From Flavobacterium oreochromis (GTDB taxonomy: Bacteria > Bacteroidota > Bacteroidia > Flavobacteriales > Flavobacteriaceae), in NCBI RefSeq assembly GCF_019565455.1, contig NZ_CP067377.1, positions 3,416,001-3,480,000 of the forward strand: DNA of 64,000 nt, read 5' to 3'. The translations under genes and the position numbers were made by a program. Within the stretch, counting starts at the first letter, position 1, and every line of letters begins with the position of its first letter. The notes beneath the pieces were generated by a model that searched no databases, was not told the DNA's origin, and saw only the letters and a list, made by a program, of their open reading frames with translations. Shown here piece after piece: positions 26,887 to 40,000 of this stretch.

Positions 26887-29800
26887 TTATTTAATATTTT
26901 GATCAATTAATTCAAGATATCTTAAGGCAAACGATGCAACTTCTTGATCATTAAACAAGTTTTCGTTGTATTCTATTTCCAGATGGAGTAAGTTAGAAAC
27001 AGCCAAACTAAATGTAAGATTCAATTTTGATAAAGAATTGGAACTTAAAATCAGAGACGTTTTATTAAACTTGATTGATTTATTAAGATTTTCCTCTCCT
27101 GTATCCTGGTTTTGAAGTGTGAACATCACATTAAATATGTTTTCGATAACTGCACCTTGTTCCATCAAGGCATCTACAATACTTGCAAAAGGATAGTAAT
27201 AGTTTGAAAAATTTTTTAATACTGTGTCTTTCGTTTGATCAATAATTTCTATAAATGATTTGTTTTCCCCTACATTCATACATAATGGAACAGTATTCAA
27301 ATACAAACCAATTTGATTTTCAAAAACAATATTTGGTCTTACTGAAAAAGGAGACAAAAGCACTACTTTATTGTTTCCTGTCCATTCATAAATTAAGAGA
27401 GCCGCTATAGAACTATATAAAATATAATCTGTGCTGTTATTTTTGAGAATAAAACTACGTACTCTATCTACCAATTCCGGGCTAGAATTGACCGAAATCT
27501 TTTTCCCTTTATAGGAATTTTGATTTTGATTGATTATAAATGATGGTTTTGGTAAAGGTAATAACTGATTGACCCAATAATCCTTGTAAATAGACTCGTT
27601 TATTTCAGTTTTTGCATTCAACCAACTTGCATATTCTTTATATTGGATGTAGAGTGACTCTTTTTTATAGTCGATATTCGTTTGCAAATTTTCATAATAA
27701 TCAAAAAAGTCATCTATAATCACTTTAATGGAAGAACCGTCACAAACAATGTGATGAATATTGAAAATGAAAAAAGATTTATTATTAACAATTACATATT
27801 TGAAATAGATTAAAGGTCCATTTTCAAGATCAAAGATTCTTTCTTTTTCTTTTTTAATAAACAATCTCCATAAGTCGTAATTTCATTTTCGTTCAGACTT
27901 ACTTCTTCTACTTCAAAATAAAAATTAAGATCTACAATATCAATTACTTTCTGCATCACACCAGTTTCTTCTATGGTGAAAACAGTTCGTAGTATTTCAT
28001 GTCTTTTCACTAACATGTGTATGGAGTTTTCGACCAGTTTCTTGTCCAAAACACCATGAATCAACAAACCATGTACCATATTGTACGATTTCAGTAAATC
28101 ATTACTTTTCTGGCATTCAAACCAAATACCGAATTGAGTGGCTGTAATAGGATAAAATTCCTGTTTTACTAAAGGTTCAATCTTTTCGTGAACAATCCCC
28201 GCTACATCATTATTTTGTTCTATAAATCCGGCAAGTGCAAGCGGTGTACTGAATTTAAAAAAATCTTTTATTTTGACCTCTACACTCCATTTTTCTTCTA
28301 TCTTATTAATAACGGAAATGATTTTCAAAGAGTTCCCTCCTAATTCAAAAAAACTATCGGTTATACCTATATTTTCTACTCCTAATACTTCTTGCCAGAT
28401 TGTAACTAATTGTTTTTCTGTCTCATTTCTTGGCGCTATGTATTCTCTGCGAATTAAGTCCTCTCCACTAACACTTGGTAACCCTTTACGGTCTATTTTT
28501 CCATTAGGGGTTAATGGTATCGTTTCTAGCTCAACAAAGTAACTGGGTACCATATATTCTGGCAACTTACTTTGTAGGTACTCGCGTAAAAGGGTTTTAT
28601 CTATTTCTTTATCTTCTCTTGTGGTATAATAGGAAACTAATACTTTTTCGGAGTTGATTTCTTTTACTTCTACCACTACTTGAGTAATGTCTTGGCTAAA
28701 TTGTGATAAGCTTGTTTCAATCTCTCCCAATTCTATACGATACCCACGTATTTTAACCTGAAAATCGGCTCTACCTAAAAACTCTATATTCCCGTCAGGT
28801 AACCATCTAGCTAAGTCTCCCGTGTCATACATCTTGGTTCCTGCTTCAAATGGATTTACTATAAACTTCTCTGCTGTTAATTCAGGTTTGTTTAAATAGC
28901 CTCTTGATAAGCCTGCGCCAGATATATACAACTTTCCAGTTACACCAATTGGAACCACCTTCTTGTCTTGATCTAAAATGTAAACTTGGGTGTTGGAAAT
29001 AGGACGACCGATAGATAAAATCTCATTTTGTTTATAACAAAATTCAACTGAAGTCACTGTGGTTTCTGTTGGACCGTACTCATTATAAAAATCACAAATT
29101 GAACTCCATGATTTGGCTAATTCTATGGAACAAATATCACCTCCTGCTATTACTCTCTCTAAAGAAAACCTATTATCTGGTCTTATTTTATTTAATAATG
29201 ACGGTACAGCATGTAGATGAGTAATTTCATTTTTATAAATAAAATTTTCTAACAACGTTTCATCCAACAACGTCTCTTTAGACAAAATAAATAAGCTACA
29301 TCCATTTAAAATGGTCAGAAATATTTGCTCAACAGAAGCATCGAAAGAATAATTAGAAAATAAAAGTATTTTTTCATCTTTTTCTATTTGAAATTGTTCT
29401 ATTTGAGATTGTATTAGATTAATTACTCCTTTATTCTCAATCATCACCCCTTTAGGTTGTCCTGTGGTTCCTGAAGTGTAAATGATATAAGCTAAATTAT
29501 CTGGTTTACTAATAATTTCTAGATTAGAATTATCGTAATTACTTTTAGTGTTATTGAATTCTAACAAAAACTCTTCATTGATGGTAACTTTCGCTTGCGT
29601 ATCTTGTTCTATATAATCAATACGATCTTGTGGGTATGCTGGATCAATAGGAACATACGCTGCTCCTGATTTTAATATTCCTAGGATAACCACAATCATC
29701 TTCTCGCTTCTTTCTAGCTTTATAGCTATTAAATCATCGGGCTGTATTTGATAATTTTCTCTTAGATATGCTCCTAATTGATTGGCTTGTTCATTAAGTT

Positions 29801-32800
29801 CTTGATACGTTAGCTCGACATTATCAAAAACAACTGCTACATTATCAGGTGTTTGAGTTACTTGTTCTTCAAACAACTCAACAATCGTTTTATCCTTTGG
29901 ATAATCTACCTTCGTATTGTTAAAGTCATACAATAATTGATGACGTTCTTGAGTCGTTAAAAAATCAATGGTTTCAATTAGTTGCGTATCATTTTCGATA
30001 GCTTGGGTTAATAAACTCTCTAAATGTGCAAACATTCTCTCTATTAAGAACAAATCATAGATATCGGTATTATACTCAATAGTAAGACCTAATTGATCTG
30101 CTTCTTCCGCAAAAGTATAACTCACATCAAATTGTGATGTCTTTCTATGATAATCATATTCCTCAACTTTTAAACTCTTTATATCATTAGTAGTACCTCC
30201 TAATCGAAGTTGATTTTGGTTTTGTAATACCACTAAAACATCAAATAGAACTGAACGACTGGTATCGCGTTTTAAATTGAGTTTCCCTACTAATTCATCA
30301 AATGGATATAATTGATGTTCATAAGCTCTCAATAAAATTTCTTTCTCCTTTTGTAATAGAGAAGCAAAACTATTAGCATCTTCTTCTAATTGTGTTCGGA
30401 TAGCTAGGGTATTTAAGTACAATCCTATTTGATTTTCTAAATCGGGATGTTCTCTTCCTGCTATTGGGGTTCCTATGACCAAATCGGTTTGACCTGTATA
30501 ACGATATAACAAGGCTTTTATACCCGCCATTAAAGTCATAAAAAGGGTAACTCCTTTATCTTCTGAATACTGTTTTAATTTACTGGTAAATTCCTTTGAA
30601 AATAACTGACTTACATTGTCTCCATTATAGGTTTGAATTAGTGGACGTGTCTTGTAACTTGGTAGATCCAATACTGGTAGTTCGCCTGAGAATTGTGCTA
30701 GCCAATACTTCTCCGCCTTTTCATATTTCTCGCCTTTGATTTCTTCTTGTAACCATACCGCATAGTCTTTGTATTGAATAGGAAGTTCTGTTGCTGTTAT
30801 TACTCCGTCTTGTAACAATGAATTGTAATTATTCACTACTTCTGAAATCAACAACTCGGTTGACCAACCATCACCAATAATGTGGTGCATTGATAGGAAA
30901 AACACATACTCGTTTGCTCCTTTTTGTAATAGGCTTGCTCGTAATAAAGGACCTTGTTCTAAATCAAAAGCTTCTGCATTGGTTTGTTGTAAATAGTTTT
31001 CTATAGCAACACTATCAGCATCTTGAAAATCTAAAACTGTTAGATTAAATGTTATATCTTCTTGTGTTTTTATATGTTGACGGATTTCTCCTGTGTTTTT
31101 ATCCGATCTAAAACACGTACGTAGAATCTCGTGTCTTGCTATTAATTCTTGGAAAGCTTTTTCAAAATTAGTAATATCTAATTCTCCTTTTAGTCGAACT
31201 ACCGCTGGCATATTATAAGCCTGCGAACCACCTTCTAACTGACTCAATACCCATAATCTTTGTTGTGATGGGGTTAAAGGATAGTTTTCTTGTTCTGCTG
31301 CTTTAGGAATGGCTACATAGTTCTTATGACTTAGATTTTTTGAAATTCCTTTAATAGTAGGAGTGGCAAAAAAATCTTTGAAACTTATTTGCAGGGATAA
31401 TCGTTGGTGAATTTTATTAAGCACTTGAGCTGCCATTAAACTATGACCGCCTAATTCAAAGAAACTATCGGTTATACCTATATTTTCTACTCCTAATACT
31501 TCTTGCCATATTGTAACTAATTGTTCTTCTGTCGCATTCCTTGGCGCTATGTATTCTCTACGTATTAAGTCCTCTCCACTAACACTTGGTAACCCTTTGC
31601 GGTCTATTTTTCCATTAGGGGTTAATGGTATCGTTTCAAGCTCAACAAAGTAACTGGGTACCATATACTCTGGAAGTTTACTTTGTAGGTATTCACGTAA
31701 ATTAGTTTTATCTATTTCTTTGTTTTCTCTTGTGGTATAGTAGGCAACTAATACTTTTTCGGAGTTGATTTCTTTTGCTTCTACCACTACTTGAGCAATG
31801 TCTTCACTAAATTGTGATAAACTTGTTTCAATCTCTCCAAATTCTATACGATACCCACGTATTTTAACCTGAAAATCGGCTCTACCTAAAAACTCTATAT
31901 TCCCGTCAGGCAACCATCTAGCTAAGTCTCCCGTGTCATACATCTTGGTTCCTTCTACAAATGGATTTACTATAAACTTCTCTGCCGTTAATTCGGGTTT
32001 GTTTAAATAACCTCGCGATAAGCCTGATCCAGCCACATATAACTTTCCTGTTACGCCAATTGGAACCACCTTCTTGTCTTGATCTAAAATGTAAACTTGG
32101 GTGTTGGAAATGGGGCGACCGATGGGAAGAGTAACATAGTCTCTATCCATAACTTTGTAATATGTACTATATGTGGTATCTTCCGATGGACCATATAAAT
32201 TATAAACTGATAATTTAAATAAAGGTAATTTGTTTGTTAAATCTACTGGAATAGGCTCGCCTGCCATATTTAAAATACTTACGCCTTCTAAACTAATTTT
32301 ATCTGTTAATAATTTATTAACTACTGATGGAACTGTATTAATAAGAATACTTTCTTCTGTATTCACATAATCTTTTATACTCAATCCATTTTTAAGAATT
32401 CTTACTTTCTTGCCAATTGATAAACTATAGAACATTTCGTAAATAGACAAATCAAAACAATATGAAGTAGCTGAATAGACTACATTAAATTGAGTATTAT
32501 CAAATTCTTGTTTGCTCCAATTAATCAACTCAACAGCACTTCTATTCTCAATCATCACCCCTTTAGGCTGTCCTGTCGTCCCAGAAGTATAAATTACATA
32601 AGCTAGACTATCTGGTTTACTGATGATTTCTAAATTAGAATTATCGTAATTGTTTTTAACGTTATTGAATTCTAACAAAAACTCTTCAGTGATGGTAACT
32701 TTTGCTTGCGTATCTTGTTCTATATAATCAATACGATCTTGTGGGTATGCTGGATCAATAGGGACATACGCTGCTCCTGATTTTAATATTCCTAGGATAG

Positions 32801-34561
32801 CCACAATCATCTTCTCGCTTCTTTCTAGCTTAATCGCTATTAAGTCATCAGGTTGTATTTGATAATTTTCTCTTAGATATGCTCCTAATTGATTGGCTTG
32901 TTCATTAAGTTCTTGGTAGGTTAACTCTACATTCTCAAAAACAACCGCTACATTATCAGGTGTTTTAAGCACTTGTTCTTCAAACAACTCAACAATCGTT
33001 TTATCCTTTGGATAATCTACCTTGGTATCGTTAAAGTCATATACTAATTGATGACGTTCCTCATCTGTAGTAATTTCAATTTCAGAAATTAGCTGATCTG
33101 TATTTTTAGCTACTTTCTCAAGAATATTGCTAAAATGTGCTATTAAGTTCTTTATAAAGAATTCCTCATAAATGTCAGAATCATAATTAAGTTCAAGATT
33201 TAATTTGTCTTCTTCTAGATGAAAACTAAACGTTAAATCAAATTTACTTGTTTCATCTTGTGGGATGATTTTCTTTATGGTTGTATTTTCAAGAGCAATT
33301 ACACCAGAATCGGACTTCTCTTGTAAAGAAATCATAACATCAAATAATGGATTTCTTGAAGAATCGTATGGGAATTTTAAATTTGAAACTAATTCATCAA
33401 AAGGATATTCTTGGTGTTTGTATGCTTCTAGTAATTGAGTCTTATTGGATTGCAATAAACTTAAAAATGACTGATTCTTTTCAACTTTTGTTCGTAAAGC
33501 TAAAGTATTAGCATAAAAACCTATTTGATTTTCTAATTCTTGTAATTCCCTATTTGCAATAGGAGTTCCTATAATTATGTCTTTTTGATTGGTATATTTA
33601 AATAGTAATACATCCACTAGAGTCTTTAGCCCCATGAATAAAGTGGCGTGATTATCTTGACATACTTTTTGAAATTTTGATAAACTAGAAGATGAAAATT
33701 GAGTCAAAATTGTACTACCGTTTCCATTTTTCACCTTAGGTCTAGGTTTAAAAGAAGGTAATTGTAGCACAGGAATTTCCTCAGAAAAAACAGCCAGCCA
33801 GTACTCTTTATCCTCTTTTAATCCATTAGAACCTATTCTATTTTGTTGCCAAACAGCGTAATCTTTGTATTGAATTGATAATCCATCTAAATGATGTGAA
33901 TTTTCATTATTGTAAATAGCAAAGAAATCTTTAGCAAAAACTTCTAACGACCATCCATCACTAATAATGTGATGCATTATAATTAATAAGATATGCTTAT
34001 CATCAGATTCTTTAAATACATTTGCTTTAAATAATAGATCTTTAGATAAATCAAAAGGAGTATTAATTATTTCTTCGATAGATTTCTGTATTTCTTCAGG
34101 TTTTTCAGAATCTTTGGTTATTAAATTAAATAAATCATCGGTATAATGCTGTATTACTTGCACAGGATTACCTTGAGAATCAATGCTAAATTTTGTTCTT
34201 AAAGACTCGTGTCTTTTTAATAGAAATTGCAACGCTTTTTGTAACTTATCTAATGAAAAACTCCCTTCTATTTCAAATACCATAGGAATATGGTAGGCTA
34301 CATTATCAGGGTTCATTTGATGTAGTAACCACATTCTTTTTGTGTGGAAGAAAGCGGATAAAACTCATTTTCTGCTACTTTAGTAATTATAGGTTTTACA
34401 TTAAAATCCTTCAAAAAGTTAATTAATTCAACCTTTTTACCTCTAATTTCTTCTAAAATTTCGGTAGTAATAACTCCTTTAGGTGCTTGTATATCAAGAT
34501 TCTCTCCTTTAAGCCCGATTTTTATATCAAGAGAATTTAATTTTTCTAATAACTGATTCAT
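26887..34561 (-). CDS. NRPS2: docking-C-A-T-C-A-T-C synthetase (two apparent frameshifts)
   Basis: Merged gene of about 2,558 residues. Order: a TubC-type N-terminal docking domain (residues ~1-60, LLEKLNSLDIKIGLKGENLD), C (HHIISDGWS ~199), A (~520-997), T (LGGHSLMAAQ ~1037), C (HHIIGDGWS ~1225), A (~1563-2030), T (LGGNSLKIIS ~2072), and a final C (HHIVCDGSS ~2272). Hand-read A codes: DLYNNALTYK, close to a known alanine code, and DAEHIGEVTK, which resembles lysine-type codes only loosely. Frames break at T runs 34337-34341 and 27850-27855; one added base in each restores continuity. The middle T-C part (29961-32000) is nearly identical in DNA to two segments of NRPS1. The docking domain should receive the chain from the end of NRPS1. 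Confidence 0.87.
29961..32000 (-). repeat. Copy 1 of a ~2-kb near-identical NRPS module segment
   Basis: The stretch covers the end of an A domain, T and C of NRPS2. It matches 38851-40890 and 42002-44041 in NRPS1 with constant offsets of 8,890 and 12,041 bases. Over long runs every line I compared was identical. It reflects recent module duplication or gene conversion. Confidence 0.9.
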
Positions 34562-34583
34562 GAGATTATTATAAAAGCATTAT

Positions 34584-37014
34584 TTAGTTTCCTGTTCTAT
34601 TTCTTTCTTCTTCGTTACCTACAGGTCTTTTTACAGATTTGAGTTTTTGATTTCCAATTTTATAACTTATATTCAACTGTATATATTGATTGTCTGAATA
34701 ATAAATACCATTCTGATGAATACTATTAAAATAAGAATTCACATCAATCTTATCGCTTTTAAATAAATCATTAGCTTTTAGAGTAATTTTAAGAGGGTGA
34801 TTTTTCAATGAATATTGTAATGACATTGATAAATTACTCATTGATGCAATATTATAAAACTTACCATCAACTCCTTTTGAACTGTACCAAAAGTTAATAT
34901 TATACACCCAAGATTTATTTTTATCAATTATGAAGTCATTATTGGTTGAAAATCGGCTATTCCATCCGGTCTGAGACCTATCAATTAGGGAAATAAACGA
35001 TTTTGATTGTACATAATTTATGTCTAAACTATTGGTAGAAGTCCACCACTTATATTTTTCAAAAATGTAACTTTCTGAAAATCCAATTCTACTGGTTTTA
35101 ACATAATTTTTATTTGTAAAAACTATATCTTTTGTAAAAGAATTAGGAATAGAAACTTGTCCATAAAGATTATCTTCGTAAGCAAAATAAATCTTACTTT
35201 CAAGTGTTTTATAATTATATACAAAGTCAATATTATCAATAAAAGCAGGTAGTAGAAAAGGATTTCCTCCAATTTTTTGAAAAGGACTCACGTACCATTC
35301 ATTAGGATTTAATTCCATAAAAGTGGGTCTTTCTATTCTTCTGCTATAATTTAAAGAAAACGTACTGTTTTCAGAATAACTATAATTTACATTCAAACTA
35401 GGAAATAATTTTGCATAATCAGATTTGAATTTTGTATTTAAACTATTTGAATTATTTTCCAAAATAGTGGATTCATACCTTAAACCTAACTGAGTTTCCC
35501 ATTTTTCATTAAATTTTTATTAACAGAAACATATAGTGCTTGGATATACTCTTTGTATTCAAAATTTGAAGGATTTAAAGTATATTGAGAGATTGGTAAA
35601 TTAACAAGTCCACTATTAAATTGATTCATTTCATTTGTTGCATTTGAAAAACTCAATTTTCCTCCAAAACTCAAATTGTAGCCCTTTATTGGATAATCAA
35701 TATCAATTTTTGCTGAATAATTGTTTATATCTTGTTTATTTAGATTTTCTCCTTTAAAATATTGAAGTTGATTTGAAGAATAACTTACCGATTTTCCATC
35801 ATAGTACTTATTATCTTGATTTGAAAAATTAAAATAGTCTATATCAAAGCTAATTTTTCGATTTAAAGTATCCAACTTAAATTCATTATGAAAATTAATA
35901 GAATTAAACTTTGGTTTATTTGATTGATTACCTACTGAAAAAAGTTCTTTCTCAATTAATTTAGTAGAAGAATTTGTTGAAGATGTATAGGGACTGTCGG
36001 TAATAGTGGTTCTATTATTATTTATCATATACTGAATACCTGATTTCCAAAATTTATTTATTTGATAATCAATTCCTATTTTCCCTCCAAATCTTTTATA
36101 ATTAGATAAAAAAGGAGATTTTGTATACCATAAAGCATCCGTAAAATAAGCATAATCATCTTGATCAGTCAGTCTCTTTCCTTGTCTATAATTTAAAGCA
36201 GTTGTTAATGTGAATTTATTCTTATTCATATTAAAATTCAAAAAACTAGAACCATCTGGTCTACTTCTTTGTAAATAACCAATTCCAAAATTTGAATTCC
36301 AAGAATCTTTTTAGCCGTTTTCGTTTTAATATTAATCATTCCACTATTACCAGCCGCATCATATTTTGCAGGTGGTGTGGTAATAACTTCTATACTTTTT
36401 ATATTATCAGCAGAAATAGACTTCAAAAAATTACCTAACTCTTCTTGTTTAAGTTGTATAATTTTATCATCTATCATTACGCTAACTACACCTTTTCCTA
36501 TTATAGAAATATTATCATTTTGTACTTTTACACCTGGTGTAATTTTTAGTGCATCTAAGGCATCTCCCCCAGTTGTTGCAATAGATTTTTCTACATTAAA
36601 TACAACTCTATCAATTTTTCTTTCTACCACTTTCCTTTTAGAAGACACTACTACTTCTTCAAGTTTTTTAACACCTTCTAACTGTATTATTCCTAAATTA
36701 ATATCAGAATTAACCTGCAATTGCTTATTAAATAAAATTTCACCTAATTGTTTAACTTTGAAAACATACGTACCAGACTGTTCCACTTTTAAACTAAAAG
36801 TTCCGTCTTCGTTTATTAGATCATTCTTCACAATTATTGAATCCTTATTTATTAAGGATACCTCCGTAAATTGATTTTTACTTTTATCAGATTGCTCTAA
36901 TTTCCCAGTGATATTGTGTTGTGCTAAAACATTCGTCAAGCAAAACAGTAAACTAATAGTAAATAAAATTTGTTTCAATTTAAATTGTAAAGGTTTCTGA
37001 TTCTGAATTTTCAT
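34584..37014 (-). CDS. TonB-dependent receptor / outer membrane beta-barrel protein (two apparent frameshifts)
   Basis: About 810 residues after merging. The ATG at 37014 opens a signal peptide ending LTNVLAQ, then a carboxypeptidase-D-like domain (HNITGKLEQSDKSKNQFTEV), a plug domain (LEEVVVSSKRK, DALDALKITPGV, VITTPPAKYDAAGNSGMINI) and a long barrel. The C-terminus has the usual basic-acidic tail (GNEEERNRTGN). Frames break at T runs 36308-36312 and 35502-35506. It sits inside the NRPS operon between NRPS1 and NRPS2, so it may take up the product (a siderophore-like role) or help move it through the outer membrane. The plug-plus-barrel type is the one seen in Bacteroidota rather than the FepA/FhuA type. 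Its start overlaps the probable NRPS1 end by 35 bases. Confidence 0.85.
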
Positions 37015-40000
37015 ATTCTTTTTAGTTATATCTTTTAGTAATTGCAGATTATTTATTTTTCTTCCTAATTCTTGTATAGTGACTAAATCAAAAAATTGAT
37101 TAAGATTTATATTAATTTCATATAGTTCATTTATTCTGTGAATTGTCTTAATAGCCAATAAACTATGCCCTCCTAGTTCAAAAAAATTATCAGTTATACC
37201 AATATTTTCAACATTTAATATCTCTTGCCAAATGGAAACTAATGCCACCTCAATAGTTGTTTGCGGAGCTATATAAGCTTTCTTTACTATATTGTCCTCA
37301 GAAATTTCAGGTAAGGCTTTACGATTTACTTTACCATTTGGTGTGAGTGGAATACTCATTAATTTTACAAAGAAATTAGGCACCATATAATCAGGCAATC
37401 TTTCTTGTAAATACGATTTAACAGCTGTTGTATCTAATTCAGACTCCCCCTTTTCAGTATAATAAGCTACTAAATATTTTTGCCCGTTGATTTCTTTTGC
37501 GTCTACTACCGCTTGAATAATTTGCTCATTTTCTTGCAATTTCGATTCAATTTCTCCTAATTCGATTCGGAAACCTCGTATTTTTACTTGAAAATCATTT
37601 CTACCTAAAAACTCTATTTCTCCTTTTTCATTCCATTTTCCTAGATCACCTACTTCATACATCAATGTTCCTTGTTCGAATGGATTGTTAATGAATTTTT
37701 CAGAAGTCAAATCTGGATTATTGTAATAGCCTTTTGCTAAACCATCGCCTGCAATGAATATTCGTCCTACCGTATTTGATGGTAACACATTCAAATTAGC
37801 ATCCACAATATAAATTTGTGTATTGGCAATAGGTTTACCAATATTCGATGCATCTGAAGGTTTTTCTATTTTTTTACAACTCGACCAAATGGTTGTTTCT
37901 GTTGGACCATACATATTCCAAACTTCTTGACAAGAATCCAAAAGTTGTTTGCTTAGTGATTCATTTAAACTATCTCCTCCACATAACACTTTTAATTTCT
38001 TGTTTCCTTCCCAATCTGCATTGAATAGCATTTGATAAAAACTTGGCGTGGCTTGTATAACGGAAGGATTAACTTTTGCTAAAATTTCTTTTAAAACATC
38101 TATATTTCCTAACACCTCTTTACTCGCTACATACACACAAGCGCCACTTATAAGAGGTGCAAAAAATTCTAAAATAGAAATATCAAAAGAATAAGTAGTT
38201 ACAGAAAAAAGTGTATCCTGAGATTCAATTCCTGGTTGTTTTTGAATACTTACTAAAAAATTACACAAGGCTTTGTGTGGTATTCCAACTCCCTTTGGAT
38301 TACCTGTTGAGCCTGAAGTATAAATGATATAAGCAGTGTCTTCAACTTTAATTGAATTTGAATTAAAACTGGTATTTCCTTCAAATTCTAAAATCTCTTT
38401 TTTACTGATTAAACTAACTTTGTCTGATGGCTTTTCAGTTAAATTAAAATCATTCATCAAGTCATCTTCAATTATCAATACTCTTGAATTACTTTGATTG
38501 ATGATGTATTCTATTCTTTCTTTTGGTAATAAGGGATCTATAGGAATGTAACTTTTACCCGATTTTAAAATACCTAGTAATAAAACAATTAAATCAGCCG
38601 AACGATTAACAATAATCCCGATAGGTTCTTTATCCAATCCAAATTTTGAAGTTAAATAAGTTGCAACAGCATTTGATTTTAATTGTAACTCTTTGTAGGT
38701 AAAGCTTATCAAGGAATCTTGAACTGCTACATTATCAGGTGTTTTTGCTACTTGTTCTTCAAATAACTCTACAATCGTTTTATTCTTTGGATAATATACC
38801 TTGGTATCATTAAAGTCATACAATAATTGATGACACTCTTTAGTAGTTAAAAAGTCAATGGTTTCAATTAGTTGCGTATCATTTTCGATAGCTTGGGTTA
38901 ATAAACTCTCTAAATGTGCAAACATTCTCTCTATTAAGAACAAATCATAGATATCGGTATTATACTCAATAGTAAGACCTAATTGATCTGCTTCTTCCGC
39001 AAAAGTATAACTTACATCAAATTGTGATGTCTTTCTATGATAATCATATTCTGCTACTTCTAAACTCTTTATATCATTTGTACTGCTACCTAATCGAAGT
39101 TGATTTTGGTTTTGTAATACCACTAAAACATCAAATAGAACTGAACGACTGGTATCACGTTTTAAATTAAGTTTCCCTACTAATTCATCAAATGGATATA
39201 ATTGATGCTCGTAAGCTCCTAATAGAACTTCTTTTTCCTTTTGTAAAAGCGAAGCAAAACTATTTTCATCATCTTCTAATTGTGTTCGGATAGCTAGAGT
39301 ATTTAAGTACAATCCTATTTGATTTTCTAAATCGGGATGTTCTCTTCCTGCTATTGGGGTTCCTATGACCAAATCGGTTTGACCTGTATAACGATATAAC
39401 AAGGCTTTTATACCCGCCATTAAAGTCATAAAAAGGGTAACTCCTTTATCTTCTGAATACTGTTTTAATTTACTGGTAAATTCCTTTGAAAATAACTGAC
39501 TTACATTGTCTCCATTATAGGTTTGAATTAGTGGACGTGTCTTGTAACTTGGTAGATCCAATACTGGTAGTTCGCCTGAGAATTGTGCTAGCCAATACTT
39601 CTCCGCCTTTTCATATTTCTCGCCTTTGATTTCTTCTTGTAACCATACCGCATAGTCTTTGTATTGAATAGGAAGTTCTGTTGCTGTTATTACTCCGTCT
39701 TGTAACAATGAATTGTAATTATTCACTACTTCTGAAATCAACAACTCGGTTGACCAACCATCACCAATAATGTGGTGCATTGATAGGAAAAACACATACT
39801 CGTTTGCTCCTTTTTGTAATAGGCTTGCTCGTAATAAAGGACCTTGTTCTAAATCAAAAGCTTCTGCATTGGTTTGTTGTAAATAGTTTTCTATAGCAAC
39901 ACTATCAGCATCTTGAAAATCTAAAACTGTTAGATTAAATGTTATATCTTCTTGTGTTTTTATATGTTGACGGATTTCTCCTGTGTTTTTATCCGATCTA

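Noticed and set aside
36377..36874. Long plus-strand ORF opposite the receptor gene
   Set aside because: It is antisense to the plug domain of the TonB-dependent receptor, is built of low-complexity Ser/Thr/Phe residues and has no family features; it is a shadow of AT-rich coding DNA.
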